From an uncultured bacterium (lineage in GTDB: Bacteria > Bacteroidota > Bacteroidia > Bacteroidales > Bacteroidaceae), in the NCBI GenBank assembly GCA_905214795.1, contig CAJMNM010000032.1, positions 1-38,260 of the forward strand: a DNA stretch of 38,260 nucleotides, written 5' to 3'. The notes under the pieces are model-generated. The model made no database searches. It saw only the letters and a program-made list of their open reading frames with translations, and was not told the origin of the DNA. Every line of letters begins with the position of its first letter. Position 1 is the stretch's first letter. A program made the translations under genes and the position numbers. Of the stretch, positions 9,001 to 17,662 are shown one piece after another.

Positions 9001-10167
9001 ATGACCACAGACATAACTCCAAATGTAAAGTATATCGGTGCTGATGACACAGATATAGATTTATTTGAATCACAATACCTTGTCCCGCAGGGTGTTTCAT
9101 ACAACTCTTATGTCATTTTGGATGAGAAAACAGCAGTGATGGACACTGTTGACTGCCGTAAGACCACAGAATGGCTTGAAAATCTGTCTGAAGCGCTGGA
9201 CGGCCGTCAGCCGGACTATCTCGTCGTGCAGCACATGGAACCTGACCATTCAGCCTCAATCAAAGCTTTCATGGAAAAATATCCTCAAACAACTATTGTG
9301 GCTACAGCTAAGGCTATCCAGATGTTACCTCAATTTTTTGACAATGTCGATTTTGCAGGTAAGACCCAAAGCGTAAAAGAAGGTGAAACACTCTCTTTAG
9401 GCAGTCATACACTTAAATTTTTCATGGCTCCGATGGTTCACTGGCCCGAAGTGATGGTATCATACGAAGAAAGTGAAAAGATTCTTTTCTCGGCCGATGC
9501 ATTCGGTAAATTCGGCGCACTTTGCAATGGCGGAGAATGGCTTGATGAGGCCCGTCGTTACTACATTAATATTTGTGGCAAATACGGTGTGCAGGTGCAA
9601 ACCCTGCTCAAGAAAGCTGCTACGCTTGACATTAGCATGATTTGTCCGCTTCACGGTCCGGTATTGGCTGATAATTTAGGCTATTACATTGGCTTATATG
9701 ACACTTGGAGCAAATATGAGCCGGAAGAAGAAGGTGTTTTGGTTGCCTATGCTTCCATTCACGGACATACAGCCGAAGCAGCTCAGAAAATGGCAGAAAT
9801 TCTGACAGAAAAGGGTGCTAAACACGTTGTGCTGACAGACCTCAGCCGAAATGACATGTCAGAAGCTGTAGAAAACGCTTTCCGCTACAACGCCATGATT
9901 GTGGCTGCAGCATCATACGATGCGGGCGTATTCCCACCTATGCACGACTTCCTCCACCATCTTCAAATCAAAAACTACCAAAACCGCCGTGTAGGTATCA
10001 TTGAAAACGGCTCATGGGCGCCTACTGCTGGAAGAGTAATGTCATGCATGCTCTCTGACATGAAAAAAGTAACAGTTATGGAAAAGATGGTTACCATCAA
10101 AAGTACAATGAAGCAAACTGATATTCCTGAAATGGAAGAACTGGCAGAAGCTATTTTGGAGAAATAA
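9001..10167 (+). CDS. fprA: flavodiiron protein (A-type flavoprotein, O2/NO reductase)
   Basis: This 388-residue cytoplasmic flavodiiron protein reduces O2 to water, or NO to N2O, to protect an anaerobe. The N-terminal beta-lactamase-like domain carries the diiron ligands HMEPDH (residues 78-83), a later HWPEV segment, SADAFG and CPLHGPV. The C-terminal flavodoxin domain starts around residue 246 (VLVAYASIHGHTAEAA) and binds FMN. No rubredoxin domain is fused, so it uses a separate electron donor. Length is normal for the class. A partial -7 match (GATATTTG, 8963-8970) precedes it and a strong terminator follows. Confidence 0.94.
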   Translation: MTTDITPNVKYIGADDTDIDLFESQYLVPQGVSYNSYVILDEKTAVMDTVDCRKTTEWLENLSEALDGRQPDYLVVQHMEPDHSASIKAFMEKYPQTTIVATAKAIQMLPQFFDNVDFAGKTQSVKEGETLSLGSHTLKFFMAPMVHWPEVMVSYEESEKILFSADAFGKFGALCNGGEWLDEARRYYINICGKYGVQVQTLLKKAATLDISMICPLHGPVLADNLGYYIGLYDTWSKYEPEEEGVLVAYASIHGHTAEAAQKMAEILTEKGAKHVVLTDLSRNDMSEAVENAFRYNAMIVAAASYDAGVFPPMHDFLHHLQIKNYQNRRVGIIENGSWAPTAGRVMSCMLSDMKKVTVMEKMVTIKSTMKQTDIPEMEELAEAILEK

Positions 10168-10191
10168 AAAAGAATGCCCGCAATATTACTA

Positions 10192-10236
10192 TCCGGACAG
10201 ACAGAATGATTCATATTCCTGTCTGTCCGGATTTTT
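10192..10236 (+). terminator. terminator after the flavodiiron gene
   Basis: A 12-13 bp stem TCCGGACAGACAG / CTGTCTGTCCGGA is followed by TTTTTA. Confidence 0.9.
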
Positions 10237-10459
10237 ACATACTATTATCATTATTTATATAGTATGTTTATTCAATTATTTTTATTGTTTATCATTTAAT
10301 AGGCGTCGACTTATCCTCTATATAGAATTATTGGATATATCCTATCAAAAACAAACTACACATCTATTTCCTGAATTTGTGTTAAACATGCCACTTTACG
10401 TATTATTTTATACATCAACTAAAAAATCTTATCCTACAATTATTATTTTCCCCGAAAAC

Positions 10460-10885
10460 TCCTTCACCCCTTCACAATCAGTCATAACAGATTTATTATC
10501 TGAACAATACGTGTGAAGGACTATGCTTCACATAATACACATACAGATTCAATTCTATCATATACCCTAACTGTCTGAAGAATTTTTAAAAAACAGACGA
10601 TACATTTCTCCTTTTTAATAAAAATAATGAAGATTTATTTACAAGAAGATGTGCAACCGTATAGAAAAATATTCCTGTTATGTAACGGGTTTCACCGTAA
10701 CCGTGCGGAAAAAGATTCATAAAGTGCAGGATTGAATTCGTAACCGTTCAGAAAAAAACTCGTAACCGTATGCGTTTTGTATGATTTTTTCAGCTGTGAA
10801 GGATCGGTGAAGGAGATGTGAAGGATAGTCCTTCACACTTAACACGCTGTCAGTCTGTTATTTGAATGGAATTGTGAAGGAGTAA
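10460..10885. repeat. dispersed GTGAAGG-type repeats and palindromes
   Basis: TGTGAAGGA or its complement recurs at about 10460-10477 (two copies, complement), 10512, 10795, 10808, 10818, 10831 (complement) and 10873. Two are arranged as hairpins: TGTGAAG-7 nt-CTTCACA at 10512-10532, and a perfect 9-bp TGTGAAGGA-TAG-TCCTTCACA near 10818-10838. No gene lies between them. Confidence 0.6.
10653..10769 (+). repeat. degenerate direct repeats around AACCGT
   Basis: AACCGT occurs at 10655, 10699, 10742 and 10764, spaced 44, 43 and 22 nt apart. The last three share CGTAACCGT, and the copies at 10699 and 10742 also share a trailing G/T-C-A/G-GAAAAA. Spacing near multiples of 22 suggests a decayed tandem repeat. 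Confidence 0.5.
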
Positions 10886-11038
10886 GGATGAAAAATAGAA
10901 AAAAACTTCTATAGGGAAAATGCGTGGGCGCGCGTGCGCAATATTTCCGCTCCTCAACTTAGTATGATTTTTCAGAAAGTAAGCAAATGGTACGTAAGAT
11001 TGCAAAAGAGGGTCAAACAAACGAAATAAATAGAATAA

Positions 11039-11073
11039 CAAAAAAAGATTTGACTTATGTCAAATCTTTTTTA
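11039..11073. terminator. terminator of tRNA-Cys
   Basis: A perfect stem AAAAAAGATTTGAC / GTCAAATCTTTTTT with a TTAT loop lies 2-3 nt beyond the tRNA 3' end. It reads as an intrinsic terminator on the minus strand. Confidence 0.85.
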
Positions 11074-11075
11074 TG

Positions 11076-11146
11076 AGGTGCCCAGCAGATTCGAACTGCT
11101 GTGGACGGTTTTGCAGACCGCTACCTAGCCTCTCGGTCAGGGCACC
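11076..11146 (-). tRNA. tRNA-Cys(GCA)
   Basis: This is a 71-nt class I tRNA on the minus strand. Acceptor GGTGCCC pairs with GGGCACC, and anticodon stem GCGGT/ACCGT encloses CTGCAAA (anticodon GCA). The T-arm is AGCAG-TTCGAAT-CTGCT, the discriminator is T, and no CCA is encoded. It is a solitary gene with its own promoter and terminator. Confidence 0.96.
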
Positions 11147-11163
11147 GTTTCTGTTTTGCGTTG

Positions 11164-11194
11164 CAAAGGTACAACTTTTTTTTTATACTGCAAA
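11164..11194 (-). promoter_or_regulatory. promoter of tRNA-Cys
   Basis: Minus-strand TACCTTTG (11164-11171) is the -7 box and TTTG (11191-11194) lies 19 nt upstream. The core is nearly identical to the tRNA cluster promoter at 315-346. Confidence 0.8.
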
Positions 11195-11415
11195 TATTTC
11201 CGATAAAAAAATCATTTTTTTATTTCTTCTTTCACCAAAATGCCAAACTACAGCATAAAAGCATTCAGATAAAACGTGCAATAAAAGAACGTAATTATAT
11301 AAAAATCAAATAGTTTACATAATTCTTTCTAAATACATCAGTATTGAACAAGTTTTCATATCTTTTAATAAGCCATGCGGTTCGGCGTAGCAAATAGAAA
11401 AAACTATGTTATTAT

Positions 11416-11447
11416 TTTGTCTCTGCGCTCACCTTTTTTTATCTTTG
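11416..11447 (+). promoter_or_regulatory. promoter of nadC
   Basis: TTTG (11416-11419) and TATCTTTG (11440-11447) are separated by 20 nt, a full match to the Bacteroidetes -33/-7 consensus. The predicted leader is about 33 nt. Confidence 0.82.
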
Positions 11448-11486
11448 TAACAAGAATAGAACAAACATTTTAAAATAATATAAATT

Positions 11487-12335
11487 ATGCTTTCTGTAGA
11501 AGAATTAAACGACCGACTAATCGACCTTGCTTTTGCTGAAGATATAGGTGACGGTGACCATACCACATTATGTTGCATCCCTGAAGATGCAATGGGAAAA
11601 TCCAAACTGTTGATTAAGGAAGAAGGTATTCTTGCCGGTGTAGAAATCGCAAAAGAAGTGTTCCACCGTTTTGATCCCAGCATGCAAGTTGAGGTTCTTA
11701 TTAATGATGGCACACACGTAAAACCCGGGGATATAGCAATGGTTGTTACAGGTAAAATTCAAAGTCTGCTCCAGACAGAACGCCTCATGCTGAACATCAT
11801 GCAGCGTATGAGTGGCATTGCCACAATGACCAACAAGTATGTAGAACGTCTAAAAGGTACAAAAACCCGTGTGCTGGATACACGCAAGACTACTCCGGGT
11901 ATGCGTATGCTTGAAAAAGCAGCTGTGAAAATCGGTGGCGGAGTGAACCATCGTATAGGCTTGTTCGACATGATTCTTTTAAAAGACAATCATGTTGATT
12001 TTGCCGGAGGAATAGCAAATGCCATTAACCGCTGTCATACCTATCTGAAAGAAAAAGGTAAAAATCTAAAAATTGAAATTGAAGTGCGTAATTTTGACGA
12101 GTTGAAAGAGGTTCTCGAAATAGGCGGTGTAGACCGTATTATGTTGGACAACTTTAGTCCGGCCGATACAAAAAAGGCGGTTGAAATGATTGGAGGTAAA
12201 TATGAGACAGAATCAAGTGGCGGAATCACTTTCGACACACTAAGAGATTATGCAGAATGTGGCGTAGATTTCATTTCAGTCGGCGCTCTAACACATTCTG
12301 TCAAAGGACTTGACATGAGCTTCAAAGCCTGCTAA
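11487..12335 (+). CDS. nadC: nicotinate-nucleotide diphosphorylase (quinolinate phosphoribosyltransferase)
   Basis: This 282-residue cytoplasmic enzyme converts quinolinate and PRPP to nicotinate mononucleotide, CO2 and PPi in de novo NAD synthesis. Family signatures are visible: EDIGDGDHTT near residue 18, the TRKTTPGMR loop with substrate-binding arginines near residue 132, KIGGGVNHRIGL, LLKDNH, IEIEVRNFDE, IMLDNF, and the C-terminal SSGGI and DFISVGALTHS. Length is normal. It is transcribed alone between its own promoter and a hairpin. The partner genes nadA and nadB are not in the window. Confidence 0.96.
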   Translation: MLSVEELNDRLIDLAFAEDIGDGDHTTLCCIPEDAMGKSKLLIKEEGILAGVEIAKEVFHRFDPSMQVEVLINDGTHVKPGDIAMVVTGKIQSLLQTERLMLNIMQRMSGIATMTNKYVERLKGTKTRVLDTRKTTPGMRMLEKAAVKIGGGVNHRIGLFDMILLKDNHVDFAGGIANAINRCHTYLKEKGKNLKIEIEVRNFDELKEVLEIGGVDRIMLDNFSPADTKKAVEMIGGKYETESSGGITFDTLRDYAECGVDFISVGALTHSVKGLDMSFKAC

Positions 12336-12355
12336 TAATACTAGTCAGAGCACTC

Positions 12356-12427
12356 AAAAAACGATTACCACAAGATAGGCAGTCGCCTCTAAAAGGTCAC
12401 CCTGACGATTTGTGGTAATCGTTTTTT
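12356..12427 (+). terminator. long structured hairpin after nadC
   Basis: A near-perfect outer stem AACGATTACCACAA / TTGTGGTAATCGTT with flanking A and T runs encloses a 35-nt interior. Two small hairpins are possible inside it (AGGC-AGTC-GCCT and GTCA-CCC-TGAC). It probably terminates nadC, although the branched interior is more than a terminator needs. Confidence 0.75.
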
Positions 12428-12451
12428 ATATCAATCCAATACAATGTCACA

Positions 12452-14152
12452 ATGAAACATACGATTTTACCGACTGTTTTGCTGTTTAGTCTCATATTTT
12501 CCTCTGTTAAAGCACAGAGTCAGCAAACAGCATTCCATTCCCCTGTTGACATCCCCTATCTAATGTCGGGCAGTTTTGGCGAACCTCGCCCAAATCATTT
12601 TCACTGCGGTATTGATGTAAAAACACAAGGCACCGTCAACAAGCGTGTTCTTGCTGTAGCCGACGGTTATGTGTCACGCCTAACAGTAGGTAAAGACGGA
12701 TTTGGCAATGCTATATATATTACTCACCCTAATGGTCTTGTATCCGTATACTGTCATCTAAACGATTTTGCTCCTGCACTTCAGCAATTATTACGTAAAG
12801 AACAGTATATCCGTCAAACAGACGAAATAGACATCCGATTAAGCAAAGGAGTATATCCGGTAAAAGCCGGAGCTTGGATTGCTTACAGTGGTAATACCGG
12901 AGCTTCTCTCGCTCCACATCTGCACATGGAATTTCAACGCCCTACCAACAACGGAAGTTTCGTGTTAGAAGATCCGCTACCCTACTTCCAACATTTGGCC
13001 AAAGACGACCTTGCCCCTAAAGCTCATGGCATCAAACTATACTCACGAGAAGGGGCAGGTACAATCAACGGAAAAGGAAAAAATATCATCATTGAACCTT
13101 CACACAACGAAACAACCGTATGTAACGCATGGGGACAAATAGGTACCGCTATATGGGCTGATGATTACATGAATAACACAAGTAATAAATTTGGCATTTA
13201 CCGCATTGTACTCAAAGTTGACGGAAAGACAGTATTCAGTAGTGAGATGAAATCATTCGGTTATAACGAGAATCCTATGGTAAATGCATGGGGGGATTTT
13301 CCTCATTATAAAAAAACCAGACACTGGTATCTGAAATCTTTCCGTGAGCCCGGAAATAAATTAAGCTTCATCAAAACAAGCAACAATAATGGGTGGATAA
13401 ATATTTGTGATGAACGAATTTATCATTTTGAATATATTCTTGAAGATTTAAAAGGAAACCGTTCCACTTATCGTTTTAACATCAGAGGGCTTAGAAATGA
13501 TGAAGCTTTAGCAACAGAAAAGGCACGGATGGCAAAACTCCGACAAAATCCAGGTTTTCTAAGTTGTAATGAAGCTCATGTTATCCAACAACCGGGAATG
13601 GAATTGCAAATTCCGCTTGGTGCGCTATCAAAAGACGATATAATCAGTGTAACAGTAAAAAACAAACCAGATGGCCATTCCAACCAGTTCCGACTAAATG
13701 ATGAATACGCCCCACTGCTAAAGCGGGCAACCCTTCTGATTGCTCCTCGCTACCCAATTGATAATCCTAAAAAATATTATATTGCTTCATCTAAAGGATT
13801 TGTTGGAAATGTTTATAAGAACGGTTGGTTTTCAGCACAAGTTCGCGATTTAGCAGAAACATACGAACTAGAAAAAGACACTATTCCACCAACAGTAACA
13901 GCAATAGGCAACTGGACCAAACGGAGGAGCACCCAGTTAAAAATCAAGGTTCTTGATAAAGGCTCCGGACCTCGTACGTTAAAAGCCCTTGCTGACAATA
14001 CATTTATCCTATTTATCAGAGACGGTAATATGTGGACATGCAATCTAAACGAATCGCCTCTGAAAGCAGGAAACAAAACATACACACTAAAAGTGGTTGT
14101 TACAGATCGTTGCGACAATCAAAAAATATACGAACAAAAATTCATTTATTAA
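12452..14152 (+). CDS. secreted M23 family metallopeptidase
   Basis: This 566-residue exported protein has a signal peptide (residues 1 to about 21, ending SVKA). The zinc endopeptidase domain (LytM/M23, about 38-165) has ligand motif HCGIDV (H at 51, D at 55) and HLHMEF near residue 155, and normally cuts peptide cross-links in peptidoglycan. FGEPRPNHFHCGID is the usual Bacteroidetes form. A long insertion separates the two halves of the domain (about residues 105-135). The remaining 380 residues are beta-rich with no family I recognise. A C69 dipeptidase gene follows after 16 nt, probably in the same operon. Confidence 0.9.
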   Translation: MKHTILPTVLLFSLIFSSVKAQSQQTAFHSPVDIPYLMSGSFGEPRPNHFHCGIDVKTQGTVNKRVLAVADGYVSRLTVGKDGFGNAIYITHPNGLVSVYCHLNDFAPALQQLLRKEQYIRQTDEIDIRLSKGVYPVKAGAWIAYSGNTGASLAPHLHMEFQRPTNNGSFVLEDPLPYFQHLAKDDLAPKAHGIKLYSREGAGTINGKGKNIIIEPSHNETTVCNAWGQIGTAIWADDYMNNTSNKFGIYRIVLKVDGKTVFSSEMKSFGYNENPMVNAWGDFPHYKKTRHWYLKSFREPGNKLSFIKTSNNNGWINICDERIYHFEYILEDLKGNRSTYRFNIRGLRNDEALATEKARMAKLRQNPGFLSCNEAHVIQQPGMELQIPLGALSKDDIISVTVKNKPDGHSNQFRLNDEYAPLLKRATLLIAPRYPIDNPKKYYIASSKGFVGNVYKNGWFSAQVRDLAETYELEKDTIPPTVTAIGNWTKRRSTQLKIKVLDKGSGPRTLKALADNTFILFIRDGNMWTCNLNESPLKAGNKTYTLKVVVTDRCDNQKIYEQKFIY

Positions 14153-14168
14153 ATAATTATATAAACAT

Positions 14169-15824
14169 ATGTTATTATCTAAAATCAAGGTTGTTGTGGC
14201 TATCGCAATGACGATTGCCTCAATAAAAGCCAATGCCTGTACCAATCTGATTGTCGGTAAAAAAGCATCAGCAGACGGTTCGGTCATCGTATCTTACAGT
14301 GCTGACGATTTTGGCAGTTTCGGTTATCTGTGTCATTATCCCGCGGCAAGCCATGCAAAAGGAAGCACCCGTTCTGTGTATAGTTGGGAAAGCAACAACT
14401 ATCTTGGCGAAATTGAAGAAGCCGCAGAAACCTATAATGTGATTGGAAACATGAACGAACATCAGGTAACAATTACTGAAACGACTTTTGGCGGTCGTGC
14501 AGAGTTGGTTGACACTACGGGAATATTAGACTACGGCAGTCTGATTTATATCGCCCTGCAACGCTCGCGCACAGCACGTGAAGCTATCGGTGTTATAACC
14601 GGACTGATTGAAAAATACGGTTATTGCAGTGAAGGCGAGAGCTTTACATTAGCTGACAAAAACGAAGTCTGGATTATGGATCTCATTGGTAAAGGACCAG
14701 GAAACAAGGGTGCTGTATGGGTAGCTATCCGCATTCCGGACGATTGCATTGCTGCACATGCAAACCAAAGCCGAATCCGAAAGTTTCCATTGAAAGACTC
14801 ACAAAACTGTCTTTATGCCAAGGATGTTATCAGTTTTGCTCGAGAAAAAGGATATTTTAAAGGAAAAGACAAAGACTTCTCATTCTGTGAAGCCTACGCA
14901 CCTGCCGATTTTTCAGCTTTACGATTCTGTGAGGCACGCGTATGGAGTTACTTCAACCGTTTTGCCGACGGCATGGAGCGCTATCTTCCCTACGCGTCGG
15001 GCGAGAACCCTCAAGGAGAAGCCATGCCGCTTTATATCAAGCCTAAACAAAAAATATCTGTACAGGATATTAAAAATATGATGCGCGACCATTACGAGGG
15101 TACACCATTTGAAATGACCAATGATTTAGGAATGGGCCCATACGAGGCACCTTATCGTCCGACACCATTAACTTACGAAGTAGACGGTAAAACATATTTT
15201 AACGAACGCCCTATCTCCACACAGCAATCTGCATTCACAATGGTTGCTCAGATGCGTTCATGGATGCCCGATTACGTCGGAGGTGTTCTATGGTTCGGAT
15301 GTGATGATGCCAATATGATTGCTTTTACTCCAGTTTACTGTTGTACAACATTTGTACCGGATTGCTACTCAGACCGTGTAGCTAATGGACTAAACTTCTC
15401 GTTTAAAAGCGCATTTTGGGTTTGCAACTGGGTCAGCTCAATTATTTATCCACGCTATTGTCAGCTTTTCAATGAATTAAAAACTGTACGCGACCGATTA
15501 GAAAAAGATTATAACAGTCTGCAAGCCAAAACTGAACAAGAGGCCATAAACATGGCTGGAAAGGACAGCAAAGAAAAAGCAAAAGCTATTGCATACCTAA
15601 ACGCTTACACCAACCGGGCAGCAGAAAACATGTTAAACCAATGGATGGATTTAGGCAAATATCTGATGGTAAAATATGTAGATGGTGTTGTTCGTCCTGA
15701 GAAAGACGGCAAGTTTGAGCAGACGCCTGGTGGATATGGCACAAGAGTAAAAAGGCCTGGCTATCCGGAACGATACCGCCGTGAAATCGTACGCGAGACC
15801 CGGTCAAAATATGAAGTAAAATAA
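14169..15824 (+). CDS. secreted C69 family dipeptidase
   Basis: This 551-residue Ntn-hydrolase of peptidase family C69 (PepD/U34) cleaves dipeptides. Residues 1-23 form a signal/propeptide ending in ANA. Cleavage there would expose C24 (in NACTNLIVGKKASADGS), the expected N-terminal nucleophile. Further family features are TETTFGGR, DYGSLIYIALQRSRTARE and ADKNEVWIMDLIGKGPG. The exported location next to an M23 endopeptidase suggests breakdown of peptidoglycan-derived or dietary peptides in the periplasm. It is the second gene of a two-gene operon. Confidence 0.92.
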   Translation: MLLSKIKVVVAIAMTIASIKANACTNLIVGKKASADGSVIVSYSADDFGSFGYLCHYPAASHAKGSTRSVYSWESNNYLGEIEEAAETYNVIGNMNEHQVTITETTFGGRAELVDTTGILDYGSLIYIALQRSRTAREAIGVITGLIEKYGYCSEGESFTLADKNEVWIMDLIGKGPGNKGAVWVAIRIPDDCIAAHANQSRIRKFPLKDSQNCLYAKDVISFAREKGYFKGKDKDFSFCEAYAPADFSALRFCEARVWSYFNRFADGMERYLPYASGENPQGEAMPLYIKPKQKISVQDIKNMMRDHYEGTPFEMTNDLGMGPYEAPYRPTPLTYEVDGKTYFNERPISTQQSAFTMVAQMRSWMPDYVGGVLWFGCDDANMIAFTPVYCCTTFVPDCYSDRVANGLNFSFKSAFWVCNWVSSIIYPRYCQLFNELKTVRDRLEKDYNSLQAKTEQEAINMAGKDSKEKAKAIAYLNAYTNRAAENMLNQWMDLGKYLMVKYVDGVVRPEKDGKFEQTPGGYGTRVKRPGYPERYRREIVRETRSKYEVK

Positions 15825-15851
15825 TCGTACTTTGATTACATTTTAGCCTAT

Positions 15852-15897
15852 AAATAAGGCCTTTGACAAGAATCAAGTTTTGTTAAAGGCCTTATTT
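15852..15897. terminator. bidirectional terminator between C69 and the AspT-type permease
   Basis: AATAAGGCCTTTGACAA / TTGTTAAAGGCCTTATT with T-runs at both ends serves the two converging transcripts. Confidence 0.88.
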
Positions 15898-15918
15898 TTA
15901 TGACTGAAACAGATATTT

Positions 15919-17517
15919 TCAGACTAAAGCCAAAGCAATTAATTGAATAAACACGATAAGAAATACCATCGCGACAGGATAGACCGTAGCATAAGCAACA
16001 CCAGGAATATTACTATCTACCATAGAATCGGCCGCAGCCAACCCCGGAGTGCTGGTCATACCACCGGTAAGGGTCCCAAGAAGATCGAGCGTGGAAATTT
16101 TAAACACGTAACGTCCGACTATAACAGCCACTAACATTGGAACAAGAGTAATGGCTGCTCCTACTCCAAACAATATCCAACCGCTTTCTTGAAAAGTAGA
16201 AACCAATGTCTGTCCGGCAGACGTACCGACCTCGGCCAAAAACAAGAGAAGCCCAAGCTGTCTTAACAACTGATTAGACGGTCCGGACATTGACCATATA
16301 ACAGGTCCTGTTTTTCCTATTGCGCTAAGTATCAGCGCAACAATAAGAACTCCACCGGTCAATCCCGGAGAAAAAGAGAATCCACTTCCAAAAGAAATAT
16401 TCAGTTTACCAAACAACACTCCCAACACAATTCCCATAGCAATAGGGAAAAAATCTGTATCTGAAAGCAATTTAGCGTTATTACCCAACATTCTAGCCAA
16501 TCCATTCAGTCCGTCGGTCTCACCGACAACTGTCAATTTATCACCAAATTTTAATGCCAATTCGGGAGACGGCGAAAGATCGATACCACTACGTCTTACA
16601 CGAGTTACCGTACATCCAAAGTTACGATGAAGACCAAGATCGCCCAGTTGTCTGTTAATCATTGCTTTATTAGTTAACAAGAGAGAGCGAATATCTTGCG
16701 AATCGACTAATGGAAGTTCGCCCTCCTGGCGTTCGCCAAGTAAAAGCCCTGCTTCACGTAATGCATCCTCACTGCCAACAGCCTGCAACCAATCATCTTC
16801 ATGCAAAACGACATCTGCTGACGGCATCATAATTGTATTGCCGCTTTTAATACGCGAGACTACTGCACCGGTCATCTTTCCTAAATTCAATCCACTCAGA
16901 GTCTGGCCAAAGACTTTTGGATTTGTTACACGAAACAAACATGTTGAAAGTTCAGGATATTTGCTACGTCGTTCCGACTCAAGCCTGCGGGCTTCTTGCT
17001 CTAAATCAACGTGAAGTATACGTGGTAAGAGTTTTACAAAAAGAATAACACCAATAACACCAAAAGGATATGCTAATCCATAAGCAATAGAGGCTAATGG
17101 AGAATCTGTTGAATCTATTGCTACAGCAAGTCCTGGTGTACTGGTCAATGCACCGGCAATCAATCCTACAATACTAGGTGTGTCAATACCTACCAAATAT
17201 TTAAAAGCAATTCCTGTAAGTGCTGCCGCACCAATAATCAAAAAAGTCAGCAAAATAAGGGTTCGACCCTTACTCCGAAACGAATCAAAAAAACCAGGAC
17301 CGGCCTGAATACCTATCGTAAAAATAAAAAGCACCAATCCAAAATTACCGAGTTCCTTAGGTATAGAAACTCCGAAATGCCCAAAAAGCAATGCAATGAA
17401 AATGACCGCCGAAACATCAAGCGATACTCCTTTTACCTGTATCCGCCCTAACATAAATCCTAATGCAACAATCAGGAAAAGAGCAAAATAAGAGGAATTT
17501 AACAGATCTGTCCACAT
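15919..17517 (-). CDS. AspT/YidE-type membrane permease with two RCK_C domains
   Basis: This 532-residue integral membrane protein of the aspartate:alanine exchanger family (AAEx, YidE/YbjL) has a duplicated design. One multi-helix membrane half spans residues 5-165. Two RCK_C/TrkA_C-like cytosolic domains follow (about 205-285 and 290-370, with FGDKLTVVGE in the second). A second membrane half lies at about 375-530. Each half carries the same signature, ALTSTPGLAVA near residue 124 and GGMTSTPGLAAAD near residue 493. The substrate cannot be read from sequence; exchange of a small acid is the family precedent. It is a single gene with its own promoter. Confidence 0.9.
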   Translation of the reverse strand: MWTDLLNSSYFALFLIVALGFMLGRIQVKGVSLDVSAVIFIALLFGHFGVSIPKELGNFGLVLFIFTIGIQAGPGFFDSFRSKGRTLILLTFLIIGAAALTGIAFKYLVGIDTPSIVGLIAGALTSTPGLAVAIDSTDSPLASIAYGLAYPFGVIGVILFVKLLPRILHVDLEQEARRLESERRSKYPELSTCLFRVTNPKVFGQTLSGLNLGKMTGAVVSRIKSGNTIMMPSADVVLHEDDWLQAVGSEDALREAGLLLGERQEGELPLVDSQDIRSLLLTNKAMINRQLGDLGLHRNFGCTVTRVRRSGIDLSPSPELALKFGDKLTVVGETDGLNGLARMLGNNAKLLSDTDFFPIAMGIVLGVLFGKLNISFGSGFSFSPGLTGGVLIVALILSAIGKTGPVIWSMSGPSNQLLRQLGLLLFLAEVGTSAGQTLVSTFQESGWILFGVGAAITLVPMLVAVIVGRYVFKISTLDLLGTLTGGMTSTPGLAAADSMVDSNIPGVAYATVYPVAMVFLIVFIQLIALALV

Positions 17518-17545
17518 AAATTATTAATAAAAAATATTTGCTCTA

Positions 17546-17553
17546 CAAAGATA
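17546..17553 (-). promoter_or_regulatory. -7 element of the AspT-type permease gene
   Basis: Minus-strand TATCTTTG matches TAnnTTTG and gives a leader of about 22 nt before the ATG at 17517. No clear -33 TTTG is present. Confidence 0.65.
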
Positions 17554-17569
17554 AATTATAGAAACGAAA

Positions 17570-17602
17570 ATTCCCGAAAGTTCAGAAAAAACTTTCGGGA
17601 AT
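17570..17602 (-). terminator. terminator of the small secreted protein gene
   Basis: ATTCCCGAAAGTT / AACTTTCGGGAAT hairpin with a T-rich tail on the minus strand. A second hairpin (CGCTTTC / GAAAGCG, about 17613-17638) lies just before it, so termination may use both. Confidence 0.8.
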
Positions 17603-17662
17603 CCTTTGTTTTTCCGCTTTCCCCCTCAATAGAAAGCGAAATAACTTGATTGATTATTCATT

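Larger units (their letters stand above)
10240..11038. other. gene-free stretch with short repeats
   Basis: About 800 nt between the flavodiiron terminator and the tRNA-Cys terminator hold no convincing gene. Two motif families stand out. TGTGAAGGA copies, in both orientations, lie at about 10460-10530 and 10790-10885. AACCGT copies lie between 10655 and 10769. One weak open frame (10331-10516) starts at TTG, has no recognisable similarity and is not called. The region could be the eroded remains of a former gene or element. Confidence 0.6.

Noticed and set aside
10331..10516. 61-residue open frame in the repeat region
   Set aside because: TTG start, no ribosome site, no recognisable similarity, and low-complexity AT-rich DNA.
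10460..10885. CRISPR array
   Set aside because: The repeats are short (about 9 nt), irregularly spaced and in both orientations, with no cas genes in the window.
15348..15362. TTTGTACCGG match inside the C69 gene as a recombinase site
   Set aside because: It lies in conserved coding sequence, far from the recombinase, and is expected by chance.
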